A stretch of 21,767 nucleotides of DNA from Saccoglossus kowalevskii (GCF_000003605.2 NW_003134839.1:160201-181967), one strand, 5' to 3'; counted from the stretch's first letter, positions 1 to 10,108 are shown. The notes: a model not told the origin generated them from the sequence alone. Translations and numbers: made by a program.

Positions 1-63
1 ACACTTGCGGCCATGGATACGGACAGCATCATCATCATCGGATTCATCTAGTGATAGAGATAT
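1..63 (-). CDS. GDA-like exon 7, cut by the window edge (residues 234-254)
   Basis: After a TTTCAG acceptor the frame reads ISLSLDESDDDDAVRIHGRK and one more residue. It aligns with the SHISENRDEVEAV region of guanine deaminase, but the zinc-ligand His and catalytic Glu are absent. The exon continues past position 1. Confidence 0.75.
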   Translation of the reverse strand, partial: MSLSLDESDDDDAVRIHGRKC

Positions 64-3000
64 CTGAAATCAATCACAATGCATGATGGGTACATACCAG
101 TTTAATTTGCGGGAGAAAAATTTTCTGTGAATGTCAGTAAAAATCATGAAAAGCAGTTGAAAATCTAATCAACTTTTGTGATTTTTTTTGTTTTGAGAAT
201 GCTATAAAAATCCTCAAATCAAAAATTAAGTGCTTTATAGAACGTTGACAAATTTCCTGTAATTTTCTAATATGTTACAGCTTCTCCATTGGCCAGAATA
301 ATATCCAATAGAAACACTTGTTACATACCTGCATGGAAATCTCGTTTATTCGCATAGAATCATACAATCCATTCATCAATTCTGGTGTGACAGTGGTCAG
401 CGCTGAGGGCGATATAATCGGTGTAATCAAGGGAGACTTTTTTTGTTTGACGTCATAGAGAAACCTTGAAAGAACAAATAAACTGTTAGGATGTACCAGT
501 TAAAGGGCGGTAGTCGTTGTGCCGCGTCCTGTTCGATATGGGACTCATAGCGACGTATACAACGCGTGTAAAATACATAATAGTAGTTTATAAATAAATA
601 AACGCTGCTCGGACTGATAAATATGATATATAGAAGATAATATTTGGTAATCGTAATCCTAAATAACTATTAAAATCTGCGTGACTGCCAACGCGCTTTA
701 AACACTTCATTGGAACGCACATCGAAAAATTAAATTACAGAAAAATAATGTATTTATAAAACATAAAACAACCTAAACATTTAATTAAAAAGGGATTGAA
801 ACATTCCTCTGAACAAAGTGAAGAGAATACAGTTGCACATGTTTTTACCTCTCCCTCAGTATCCAATCGTCAACCCCTAAATATATCACTTAGAGTAGGT
901 TTCTCTGCAGTGAATCAAGTCTACAGAAAGGCGTTTATAATGGTTTTTAGTTGACAGCTGACACCACTTTAATGTGTCTTTGCATGTCGGACTGAATGTC
1001 GGTACAAGGTACAATGTTGTATAAATAATGCTGTGACAGATATTTTATTTAGATTTAGGGGTCGGTTTGAAATCATAAGGGTTGCCATACGATTTGTTAA
1101 AACAAAAAGTACAAGCTAGAAACAGAGGGAAAACAAATTGCACGCTAGGAAAAAATGTTGGCATATTGAAGAAAAAAAGAAGTAAAAATAAACTGATCAT
1201 ATTCGTCAAGTCACACTCCCGTGACATCAAATGGTCGACCCTTAAATACAGTCTCCATCAAACCAGGCTTCTAACTAACAGCGCCCTCTTCTGATCGTCA
1301 GTGTCAATGGACGTATTTCTAGACGATACAGAGATGTGTTGTTTTGTTTAATTTTAATTGCAGCTAATAATTCTACATAATTAGGAGTAAGTTACTTTCA
1401 TCATTTTATATTATTATTTACAAACCTGACCATGATTGAGATGAACGTCATCTAGTCTACACTATTCGACCAGGAATTTCCAGAGGGGTCAGCCATATTA
1501 AACACAACAGCCGTTATTTGTCGGTCGTTGCCCTCCATGAAAAATTTGAATAATTTATTTCTTTTTCGTTTTTTTTTTTTATTTAATCGCACATTTAGGG
1601 AATATTTACAATATATAACTGCGTAAAACACTGTCAATAAATAAATATACAGAACAAACAGGTGAACAGAAGTGAAAACAATATTTTGAAAACGTATTTT
1701 TATATATATCGGGTTATCCAAAATTAAGAAACCGTTACCAGTTGTTTGTTGCTCTCGTTACATATTCAGACGGACGAAACCATTTCAGTTAACCGTCTTT
1801 GTCTCGGGGTAGGTGCTCGTTCTATGATCGTATAGTGAGAATGGGTCTGCTGACAACGAGAACAACACCTAACGCACCGCCCCTGCAATGCAGTGGGTAT
1901 GGGTGCAATTTGTGGAACCCCCATTACAGAGAAAATGAAAATGTCAGATTTTGATTATACCCTACATAAAGTTTCTACCCTACTGTGGTTAACCTACCAG
2001 TTCAAATATTATTACGCTTTGTATTCATACAAGAGACATATCGCCTTTAAATAATTGAATCCGTATTTTCAATGAACCCATAGGCCTAAATAAATTAAAT
2101 ACTTTTACAAGTTTTACTATCTATTGTTGACCAAAAGGTAGCCCAATTCTCTCATATATGGTCAGAAGAGAAGTGGCAGTACATGTGTATGAAGAGTATG
2201 TTTCACCCACTTTCGCTGTGCAATAGCTAGCGTCACCATGGGCTACTCTATGCCCGACACTGTCGGGGGTCGCGTGAATTACGCCCTCGGTGGCGGCTGT
2301 ACAGTGTATTGGGCAGTTGGCCGTCGGCTAGGCAAAACCTACGTGACCAGGCCCATTTTGCCACCAAATGTCAAATTTACGTGTTTTACTTACTGTCGGG
2401 TTGCCTTCAATGATTCGTTGGTCAGCTCCATGTAAGCATCGTATCCAACTTCGCCACGAATCGTATCGCGATTGCATTTACCAATAAACGCACGCTGGCC
2501 AACCTTGTCTTTGAAAAGATGACACACAATGTATTAAATTGTGATTACGTCTTAAACAATGTTGTAATACAATGCAAAAACACAATCAGTATTTGTTGCT
2601 ATGAACTAAACAAAATACTCAAAGAGCACTAATTATGAAACAATTTTATTGGGGAAATTGTACTAGTAATTATAATAATGTAATAAACTTTATTGATATC
2701 GTATCCTTTATAGGATCTTGAGTTAAATTACAAATAAAATAAAATAATAATATAATAATGATGATAATAACAGATATGTCTCGATATTAATATTGTGATT
2801 TATTTGGATGGCATTACAGCGTTTACATTACAAGTTTCTATGAATCGCGCCCTCTAGTGCCGAAGTGCGTCTATGATGCAATATATGACATGGAAGTCGT
2901 TCAAAGCGTAAATTCTGTTTTTATTTGTAGTCATTCATCCTTGAAGATTACGTATTTAAGAGATTTACCAATATTCTAGATGACGAACATCTACATAACA

Positions 3001-6000
3001 CATAGCTTCGATTTAAACGAAATTGCCTTCACTTTTGACATCGCAGAGCGCTGTCACTAGAGGGCGCGACTTGTAGGAATGTTGTATTGTTGGAGCCAAA
3101 TTGTTCATTCAATTAGTTCATTCAAACACACTAAATCTCTGGGTCCCTGGCTCAAACATATACAGATTTGGAAGCGGTGTGTTATCATTATGGCATATTG
3201 AAGAAACTTTATTTACCGTGAACGGAAAAGAAAAGTTCATTACAATTATTATCGTTTGTTTGTAGCCGCGAATTCGTCTAAGGTTTTTAATTTTTCTTGA
3301 AAGAAAAATGGTGAATAATTTTAAGACCCAAATCAAACTCACCAACAATATCCCATAGCTCGATTGCCGCCTCGGCATGTATACCGCTTCGGTAACAGGC
3401 TGTGGTGATGCCGTTCTTCACGTTCCGATCCTAAAACGTGCAAACAGTCGTGTGAGGGCGTTTCTGATATACAGTAAATACAGCAATCTAATATGAATAT
3501 CGCCACCACACGGCAAAACATAATAAATATTCAATTGTGAAAAATAGATAATTCGTACATACCACTGCTTTTGTGAAAACTTTTTTGGCGAATTTCGGAT
3601 CGTGATACCTAGTTTCTAAGGGCCAGCAACGTGACTTGACAACATCCCAGTACGGCAAGGCCACGGACGTACCGGACAGTGGATACAGCATCACGTTATT
3701 ATGGACGTCCACTAAACCAGGCATCATAAACTGACTGAAATGAAACTAACATAATATCAACATATTGCGCGCACTCGTATGTAGGGTTCGTGGACGTCGT
3801 CAGATCCGCCATCTTGTTCATCCTCGTTCGCGGCTTGCCGTATTATAATAACTAAAACAGCCACTCTCCCATATATGTATCTATTACACAGCTTCTTAAC
3901 AGGTATTTTCACAACATTCAGAAAACAAAAGCGGTTGTTTGGGATAACTTAGAGCGAACATGTTTCAAGCACTAGTTACCACCAAACTGCGCATAAAACA
4001 GTTTTAGAGATTTGCTAAATAAACAAAAAAACAGATTTACGCTCAAGCTTATAAACTTGAACAAATGTGAAAACTATGCATCACCCTTCATGTGCATGAC
4101 TAAAATGGAATTTAACGAGAATCTTAACGATTTGCTTTATAGCGCCCTCGTCGACAAAAAAATCTCTTACCCTTCTGTCATCTGCTGTACATGCTTTGAA
4201 TGGAGTCCATATTTTTTCAATAATTCTTTCAAACGGTCTTTTGGTTGGAAGAATAAAATCTGATTTATAAAAGGAATAAAATTGTTAATATGAAAAGAAC
4301 AAATCGTGAAACGTTTGGGAGATTTAATAAAATTTTCATACAAGTATTATTATGACCACAAACCCGTTCTTTTTTTTTTGTTTCAAGTTTTTTTTTTATT
4401 TTTTAAAAATAAATATTTATAAATTTCAATTGCAATTTATTCAATTAACCAAATAAAGAGCACAGTTCGCAAAGACGCCATAACTTTAGCGGATGGATAT
4501 TTCTCTAAGTTTAACATGTAATGTGTGAGCTGATTCACTCACATAAATAAGCCATGTCACGTGGGCATCCATGAAATATTTGAAAATGTTCAAATCCTAT
4601 TTTATCGGTCAATAGAAACCTTTATTTTCAGTTTGAATACAAAATTTATAAATATTTAGAAAAGAAGAACAAACAAACAAGAGTACGGGTTCGTAGCTGT
4701 GATAGTAAACACATCTACTTTATGAGTTTGGTATGACTAGGTGGAAGGTATTCTCGATCTGGTAAACTAATATTGATTATACTGGCAGCACAACAAACCC
4801 TCGTCTATGCCACGGATATTTATGCCCCTCAATTTCAGGATCGCGATGGGAGTGCACCGAGGCCAAGGCGAGGTTAATATCCAAATAATATCGTTTAATT
4901 ACTAATAGTTCTTTCCAACGTGATAACACAATGTTCATTTGGAAAGTTCTCTCCCATAATGCAATTGACGCATGCTCAGCAGTGAACATTTGAATTCAGG
5001 AGTAATGACCAGAGGAGAATGTAGTAGCGAGCGTTTCCCAGATCTGAACTATACGTATTTATCAGAGACCGATATTTGTTATCACACTTGCATATGCTGG
5101 TTGGCAAATATATGTAAACATATGACGTCACAGTGCATTGGTTCCATCCGTCACAAACGCCTGGTATTCGTATGTAAATCACGTCGTTATTTAAACTGCG
5201 CAAATAAGCTGCAATACGTGTCAACATGAATAATCATATATATAGGACATTTTAATAACTACAATAACAGTGTTCAGAGCAAATTTTCCGCGGTTACGAT
5301 TTTCACAAAAACAAATACTAGTACTGCGGCTAAAATTAAATGGACCGTATCAGTGCTACGAACGGATCCCAGGAATGTGAATATTCTAAACGGTCGGGTG
5401 GCCCATGAAGGGAACACACAATGCGATAAGGGTGTTACGTAATAATGCAAGCAGATATTCACACATCGATGGCAGCTCTAATAAATCACGTCAAGTCTCC
5501 TAAAGCGGACTATATTTGAAATAGTTTTCAATTTACAGCATATCACAGAAGGTCTTGCGTTCTGATTTCGTGCTTGCTTGATTTTGTTAAATAACCCCCT
5601 CACCCACCCAAGCAGAATTATTGGTTCTGCCCTTATTACATTCATACTTCAATGGTAAGCACACGTAGTTATACAAAACTAACAACGGTATATTACATCG
5701 TGCTAGCCGCGTTCATTCCATGATGTGATCTCAATCGACCGCGCATTTTTGCAAATGAATCGTACTATCATAAAAATATAACTTTTAAGTATAGTTAACA
5801 GAGAAATTGAACCAAAACGACGATAAACACGCACTGAAGCAAGTAGTAGTGTTGACAAATGCTGCAAAGAGGCGAACACGTAATTGCATTCATTGATAGC
5901 AACGCAGCACACGGCTGTTACGCCAATGAAGCGACACCCTGCCATAACGTACCTTGCCATCTTTAACGCCCAGGGCGTAGTCCGTCACTACATCCATCGG

Positions 6001-6051
6001 TTTATCGTCCGTGGCATGGACAAAGTTACCACAATACACATGGGAGGACAT
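1..6051 (-). CDS. Guanine deaminase-family protein (GDA-like), probable pseudoenzyme; 5' seven coding exons, 3' part off the window
   Basis: Seven exons joined by GT-AG introns give an open frame of 254 residues: 5953-6051, 4171-4259, 3563-3734, 3343-3430, 2394-2508, 329-464 and 1-63. The protein follows guanine deaminase (amidohydrolase superfamily, guanine to xanthine) from its start: GNFVHAT near residue 8, FMMPGLVD at 65-72, KNGITTACY near 125, DKVGQRAFIGK at 150-160. By eye alignment to the human enzyme, key positions differ. The DTHIHASQ region reads DVHNNVML, so one HxH zinc histidine is Asn76 and the guanine-contacting Gln is Leu79. The PRFS loop reads SPSA, losing its Arg. The SHISE motif reads ISLSL, losing another zinc His and the catalytic Glu. 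Frame and splice sites are intact, so this looks like a maintained paralog rather than a decayed copy. ATG at 6051 was chosen because it gives the family N-terminus. The C-terminal half is not visible. Confidence 0.9.
329..464 (-). CDS. GDA-like exon 6 (residues 188-233)
   Basis: Encodes FLYDVKQKKSPLITPIISPS, then ALTTVTPELMNGLYDSMRIN and EISMQ. Matches the family PIVTPRFSLSC region, but the Arg that contacts the purine in known structures is Ser208 here. Acceptor TTTCAAG, donor GTATGT. A perfect CRE-like TGACGTCA lies at 448-455, inside the coding sequence. Confidence 0.88.
465..2393. other. GDA-like intron 5: AT-rich, with one MITE and a GC-rich block
   Basis: Holds the TTAA-flanked MITE at 500-702. 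A GC-rich block at about 2215-2345 has an open frame on the plus strand, but no splice signals or recognised protein support it. The rest is AT-rich with short T-runs and shows no coding signal. Confidence 0.6.
500..702 (+). mobile_element. MITE family C, copy 1 (long, diverged)
   Basis: Starts TTAAAGGGCGGTAGTCG and ends AACGCGCTTTAA. It shares the internal block TCGATATGGGACTCATAGCG and the following CGACGTATACAACGCG with copies at 7596 and 9267. TTAA at both ends points to piggyBac-like insertion. The 3' half is longer than in the other copies and unrelated to them, so this copy is rearranged. Confidence 0.75.
2394..2508 (-). CDS. GDA-like exon 5 (residues 150-188)
   Basis: Encodes DKVGQRAFIGKCNRDT, a clear guanine deaminase block, then YMELTNESLKATRQ. 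Acceptor TTCAAAG, donor GTAAGT. The segment after GK is shorter and more divergent than in the family. Confidence 0.92.
2730..2775. repeat. AT-rich simple repeat
   Basis: Imperfect AATAAA/ATAATAATG/ATGATAATA low-complexity run in GDA-like intron 4. Confidence 0.7.
2847..2859 (-). promoter_or_regulatory. CTCF-like motif, minus orientation
   Basis: GCGCCCTCTAGTG is the reverse complement of CACTAGAGGGCGC, close to the bilaterian CTCF core. It lies in the intron between GDA-like exons 5 and 4, facing the next motif. Confidence 0.35.
3055..3067 (+). promoter_or_regulatory. CTCF-like motif, plus orientation
   Basis: CACTAGAGGGCGC is identical in its 13-base core to the reverse complement of the site at 2847-2859, 208 bases away and inverted. 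It may be a CTCF site, or the pair may be the ends of a short inverted-repeat element. Confidence 0.35.
3343..3430 (-). CDS. GDA-like exon 4 (residues 121-149 and split Asp150)
   Basis: Encodes DRNVKNGITTACYRSGIHAE and then AAIELWDIV. The KNGxTTACY block is highly characteristic of guanine deaminase. Acceptor TTTTAG, donor GTGAGT. Confidence 0.92.
3563..3734 (-). CDS. GDA-like exon 3 with altered metal-binding motif (residues 63-120)
   Basis: Encodes QFMMPGLVDVHNNVMLYPL through KVFTKAV. The amidohydrolase HxH motif should follow the VD pair; only the first His remains and the second is Asn. Of two tandem acceptors (TTTCAG and the CAG four bases later), only the first keeps the frame with exon 2. 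Donor GTATGT. Confidence 0.92.
4171..4259 (-). CDS. GDA-like exon 2 (residues 34-62 and split Gly63)
   Basis: A short exon encoding ILFFQPKDRL through HVQQMTEG. It matches the family segment between the N-terminal strands and the FMPGLVD motif. Acceptor AAATCAG, donor GTAAGAG. It ends with two bases of a Gly codon, which fixes the next acceptor. Confidence 0.85.
4793..4876. repeat. Short GC-rich repeat with small inverted ends
   Basis: Begins AACCCTCGTCTATGCC and ends GGCGAGGTT, so its ends are inverted copies around AACC-CTCG. It is GC-rich against AT-rich flanks. Probably a small dispersed element; there is no second copy in the window. Confidence 0.35.
5123..5130. promoter_or_regulatory. 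CRE palindrome TGACGTCA
   Basis: Perfect CREB/ATF full site in GDA-like intron 1. Occupancy cannot be judged from sequence. Confidence 0.35.
5953..6051 (-). CDS. GDA-like exon 1 (residues 1-33)
   Basis: Begins MSSHVYCGNFVHATDD and ends ALGVKDGK before a GTACGT donor, phase 0. The family N-terminal strands are recognisable. Untranslated exons could lie further upstream (higher coordinates) and would not be visible by coding signal. Confidence 0.85.
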
Positions 6052-7330
6052 ATTGGTCGCTAACTATAGTACTTCCCGGGTTGCTGAAGCGAGAATTCAC
6101 GATATACCACAAACCACCTGTTGCACCGAGTCGTCTGCAGTACGTTGGCTTTCGTAGAAACTGGCGTATTTTTCTGAGCCACGAATCGCTGTCTCGCACC
6201 TCCTATACTTGGATAGTCTTGTCGCGTTATAATAATTCTATTTTAATAACCACTATACACTCTGCACTAATTCATCATATTATATATGGGCCATACAAAA
6301 CATAATTCTTGTTTAACTTTCTTTTTATAATTATGCAACTCATAAACGTAACACGGGAAAATGAACATGCGCAACTTTTGGAAACGCGGTACTGGGTGTA
6401 TATGAACTGCGTTTTCAAATAAAAAATAAAACAAAACATGATGTAAAAACACAATATTCTGACTCAAACATGCTATTTCCCTAAAATGAGATATTCATGA
6501 TGACCTTTCCGTGACCTTTCTGTGTGTACATCTGTTATTATCCGCCAGTCACGTGAAACTTGTGTCCCAGTCGATTACGTCATCGGATCATGTATTTTAT
6601 CACCGTTCGAGGCTAGTGTAACCCCTAACCCAATCCACCAAGTCTATGTTTCGTATGACACCGAGTGTGTATGACAACAAATTTTCATCGAGTCTACAAG
6701 TTGCTGACGCAATGTATGCCGGGATTTCCTATAAGGTGAACCCTTTGCCAACAAAGCGTTATTGTGACGTCAGAATGATGTAATGTACATGAATGCTAAC
6801 ATTTTGTTATGCTGTACTGAACAGCTATCGCAACCTATTTACTACCAGTTCCTTCTTTTCAACACAAACTCACAAAATGGTCCTTTTTATTGTGATAAAA
6901 ACAACAATTTGTTTATTAGAAAAGTAATATCGAACAGAACTAAATATTATAAGACACTCATTAGATCTCAGACTAGTAATACGATTCTTAAAATTCTTAC
7001 ACAGCTGCAAAGATCAAAATGTCCAGAACGCATCTCCCGTTTTTTTTAAAAATGTCCGGATCCGTTTTACAAAGAAATACACAATTTCCGAAAAAGCGCG
7101 AAGTGTGCAGAATATCCTAGTGTTCGGTATACTTCGACGGTATCTATGCCAATGCTACAGAGCGTGGCACACATAGCCTATGCAATTGAGCCGATTAACA
7201 CTTTAAACAATAGGCTTTGCGAGTCTGTTGTATTACTAGTCTGAGATTAGATCAAAGATCAGTCAACCCTATACAAGTAATTTAGACAAAATTAATATAG
7301 CTACCATAACAACTTTAAATAAAGACTAAT
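6052..7330. other. Upstream region of the GDA-like gene
   Basis: Immediately 5' of the GDA-like ATG the minus strand reads CCCGGGAAGTA, an ETS/GABP-like site, at about 6073-6083. No TATA box stands out. The remainder is AT-rich, has a CRE at 6765-6772, and shows no coding exon I can support. Confidence 0.4.
6765..6772. promoter_or_regulatory. CRE palindrome TGACGTCA
   Basis: Perfect full CREB/ATF site about 710 bases upstream of the GDA-like start codon. Confidence 0.35.
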
Positions 7331-7332
7331 TC

Positions 7333-7595
7333 AGACCATAACATATTTCACAAAATATTCAAAACCCCAGTAAAGCTAAATGAATGATTTCAGAGTGCAT
7401 ATTTGGGTCCACTTCACTTAATACTCCCTATAATTTGTTCATCAAATATTTCACATAATAGTCCTAAGACCACAGTATTTTGTAGAAATGATGTCAGAGT
7501 GCATATTCATAAATCAAATATTTCATATAATGGTATCAAGACCCCAATACAGCTATAGAAATTATTTCAGAGTGAATATTCAGACCATCAAATAC
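7333..7595 (+). repeat. Degenerate tandem repeat, about 73-110 base spacing
   Basis: Related lines recur: CACAAAATATTCAAAACCCC, CACATAATAGTCCTAAGACC and CATATAATGGTATCAAGACC, each followed by CAGAGTG(C/A)ATATT. The array stops at the MITE inserted at 7596, and similar sequence (AAATATCAAATATAAC) resumes after 7724. Confidence 0.55.
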
Positions 7596-7724
7596 TTAAA
7601 GGGCGGCAGTCGTCGCGCCGCGTCCTGTTCGATATGGGACTCATAGCGACGTATACAACGCGTGCAAAATATTTTATTTACATGAAATTCGAACACGCGC
7701 TGCGCGACGACCACCGCGCTTTAA
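7596..7724 (+). mobile_element. MITE family C, copy 2 (best preserved)
   Basis: 129 bases from TTAA to TTAA. The left end TTAAAGGGCGGCAGTCGTCG and the reverse complement of the right end, TTAAAGCGCGGTGGTCGTCG, form terminal inverted repeats. It is CpG-rich, has no coding capacity, and has inserted into a decayed tandem array. Probably moved by a piggyBac-type transposase. Confidence 0.85.
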
Positions 7725-7998
7725 ATATCAAATATAACATTCCCACGACCCAAATAAACCCTTTTAAGTTCTTTTAAAGGAATAACTGGTGTGTATATGC
7801 AAAACGATTCCAGTAAAAAAATCTGTTGTTATCGACGTTTAACAAACGCATAAATCTACATGTCCTTCAATGAGTTATATTTAGAATACCGGTACCAGTA
7901 ATAACCATGGACATACTCAGTAATTATTCATCCAGGGTGCTGTCAACCCTGGCTACGTAAAGTATCTAACGAAGATCAAAAAATAAATAAAATGAATA

Positions 7999-8030
7999 AA
8001 CATATATATATATAAATAAACAAACAAACA
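7999..8030. repeat. Microsatellite (TA)n then (AAAC/AAAT)n
   Basis: CATATATATATATAAATAAA is followed by CAAACAAACA. Simple repeat. Confidence 0.75.
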
Positions 8031-8065
8031 CCAGTCGCGTGGTTTGGAATGCAGCACATCTGAAG

Positions 8066-8073
8066 TGACGTCA
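8066..8073. promoter_or_regulatory. CRE palindrome TGACGTCA
   Basis: Perfect full site, first of a pair with the one at 8412, 346 bases apart in a gene-free stretch. Confidence 0.35.
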
Positions 8074-8170
8074 TTAAATATTTAGGATAGCATTATACTA
8101 AAAAAATAAAGCTGAGAATTTGTTCAATTACTATGTTCTTGGAGTCAAATTAACGGCCGCACCATTACAG

Positions 8171-8435
8171 TGTCGTCATTACCGCATTGCATGACGGGTA
8201 ATACCTGCATGCGTTTTAAATACAACCCTCTACCCCAAAACCCACCCTGCCATAGATATGGTGGCTTACTTAGAAGGTGAGTTTGTTTGTTGTATCTTTA
8301 CTTCAAGAAACTTGTTTTAAAACGTGTTTTAGTGACTTTTGTTTTGTTTTTGTCAGATTTTGGATTTTTTTTTTTCAATTTCAAGAGATGATATCTTTAA
8401 TTCTCTAAAAGTGACGTCATTACCGCATTGCATGA
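8171..8435 (+). repeat. Direct repeat of a 23-base CRE-containing block
   Basis: CGTCATTACCGCATTGCATG occurs at about 8174-8193 and again at 8415-8434, followed by AC in both. The second copy has a perfect TGACGTCA (8412-8419), while the first reads TGTCGTCA. Between them an ATG at 8259 runs into a GTGAGT donor, but I could not find a following exon. Confidence 0.55.
8412..8419. promoter_or_regulatory. CRE palindrome TGACGTCA
   Basis: Perfect full site at the start of the second copy of the 23-base repeat. Confidence 0.35.
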
Positions 8436-8759
8436 CATAGTGTGACATGGCAGACATGATAACAATAATATAAGTGCGACTATTGTCGAACATCTCGTTT
8501 CATCAACACATAAATATCACGTGTCAGCTCAAAATAGAACGAGACTTACAGACTATAATAATAAATTATCTATTTATACATGGCTACCCAGCATAATATA
8601 AACATTTGAAATGTACACATCAAATGATAACAACCACGATAGATTATTTCTTAAATTATTTTAATGCGCCATGCGACAACTACATACAAGCTGATCAGCT
8701 TATCACAGACTTTGTACTGATGTGATTTTAATGAAAATCCCGCTTCAAGTCACGTGACT

Positions 8760-9170
8760 TACTGAGACGATTCCGTTTCAATAGACCATTTTCCATACAC
8801 TGCGAGAATCACGCGTTATGCGTGAAATCGAACGTAAAAACAGGACAAACAAAGGTCATAGCGTCGTAGTCGCGTCAAACATCGTGTGGGATTCGACAAA
8901 CGCGAAAGTATTTCGGGGACATTTCCATGCTTAATAATGTGCTGTCCACATTTGATGATAGGCAATTTCGATTAAGTGAGGGTATTCGGAAGCAATATTC
9001 CTCTGTCGAAGATCGGCCGGTCAATGTAAGCTGCGAAATAAAGAAATTCTAGTTCAAAATCAAATCGTTCGATTTTTGCGGCAGACGTTCGACGCGCGTC
9101 TTTCATGCATCTCGCGAGATCTCGCAATTGTTCGGAAAATCACCTATTGGGGGATGGTCGCAATATTTGT
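8760..9170. promoter_or_regulatory. CpG-rich patch with a CGCG palindrome, possible orphan promoter
   Basis: CpG is frequent here, against a CpG-poor background. The perfect palindrome ATCTCGCGAGAT at 9109-9120 contains TCTCGCGAGA, a motif known from TATA-less animal promoters. No coding exon is visible nearby. It could drive a noncoding RNA, a distant first exon of the GDA-like gene, or nothing. Confidence 0.35.
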
Positions 9171-9266
9171 TTGTATTGGAGTTTCGGTAGGTTTCTGTAT
9201 GTAAATTAGGGGAAATTAAAATGACTTGTTACCAGTAGCATAATACTGGGTAATCCTCATTGAGGC

Positions 9267-9392
9267 TTAAAGGGCGCCGCGCCGCGTCCTGTTCGATATA
9301 GGACTCATAGCGACGTATACAACGCGTGTAAAATACATTGTTTATTTACATGAAATTCGATCACGCGCTGCGCAACGACCACCGCCTTTTAA
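9267..9392 (+). mobile_element. MITE family C, copy 3
   Basis: 126 bases, TTAA at both ends, same orientation as the copy at 7596. It shares CCGCGTCCTGTTCGATA, CGACGTATACAACGCG and TTTACATGAAATTCGA. A few bases are missing just inside the left end. Confidence 0.85.
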
Positions 9393-9833
9393 GGTAGAAG
9401 CATATTCATAATTTCTGAAAAAAAGTCATAAATCACATAACAATGTTTATTATGTAAAATCATGTCACATGGCACCATAAAATAGCATTCTTTTGTGTGT
9501 TACAGTGACGTTTTCTGAGAAACTTGTCCTAATATTTCATAGAACATTTTACATTTTTTGACTATTTTTTAAAATCTAGATTTTTTATATAATAATTTAG
9601 GACAACAAAATGTACCACATAATTAATCAATATATGATTTGTTCAGCCTATGTCACCAGACTAAAATTTGAGATATGGCAAAATGCTAATGGTTATAAAA
9701 CTGCAGAAATGGCCGCTAAATACAATTAGGCTAGTGACCCCTAGTTTTTTAAGCCATTGTTCTTATATTGCCCCGAAGCACAATTTATTGCAAAATAAGT
9801 ATATTGTGGGTATGTTATGAATAGGCTTCTACG

Positions 9834-10003
9834 TTAAAGCGGGGGCGTTGTCACCTGCGCATTTGTCGCAGGTGATAGTCTTAGCGTGTCATTGTTTACA
9901 AACACGCGTCCACCCATGAGCCTTTGCGTTTTAAACACGAGTTGTTATCGTCGGTTGGGACTCAGTTCTCGCGCGTGCGCAGGTGACGACCCCTCCGCTT
10001 TAA
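9834..10003 (+). mobile_element. MITE family D, copy 1
   Basis: 170 bases with about 27-base terminal inverted repeats: left TTAAAGCGGGGGCGTTGTCA, and right, read on the minus strand, TTAAAGCGGAGGGGTCGTCA; both continue with CCTGCGC. Ends at a TTAA shared with the next element. Short open frames across it are accidental. Confidence 0.85.
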
Positions 10004-10108
10004 AGGGTGGTCATCGTCGCGTGTTCGAATTTCATATATTTCACACTTGTTGTACACGACGCATACAGAACAAGACGCGCAGTGATCGCGACGACTGCAG
10101 CGCTTTGA
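10000..10108 (-). mobile_element. MITE family C, copy 4 (reverse, diverged)
   Basis: Starts TTAAAGGGTGGTCATCGTCG and continues GTGTTCGAATTTCAT, which is the right end of family C in reverse. It ends near GCAGCGCTTTGAA, where TTAA has changed to TTGA. It abuts family D copy 1 at a single TTAA. Confidence 0.7.

Larger units (their letters stand above)
4260..5952. other. GDA-like intron 1: no coding signal beyond repeats
   Basis: Mostly AT-rich. Holds a small palindromic repeat near 4793-4876 and a perfect TGACGTCA at 5123-5130. Several short open frames occur on both strands, but none has splice signals and protein similarity together. Confidence 0.5.

Noticed and set aside
2238-2435. GC-rich plus-strand open frame of 65 codons
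   Set aside because: It overlaps the reverse strand of GDA-like exon 5 and has no recognised similarity.
4777-4989. Minus-strand 70-codon frame as a candidate GDA-like exon
   Set aside because: The exon at 4171-4259 fits the family sequence and the phases on both sides. This frame crosses a GC-rich repeat and has no family match.
8259-8279. ATG GTG GCT TAC TTA GAA G followed by GTGAGT, looking like a first coding exon
   Set aside because: No downstream plus-strand exon with a matching phase or a recognisable protein was found before LYRM7.
9154-9187. ATG frame MVAIFVCIGVS ending at GTAGGT next to the CpG-rich patch
   Set aside because: Too short, no partner exon, and no similarity. Chance is sufficient.
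10018-10035. GTTCGAATTTC resembling a tRNA B box
   Set aside because: It is the right end of MITE family C. No cloverleaf or A box is at the proper distance.
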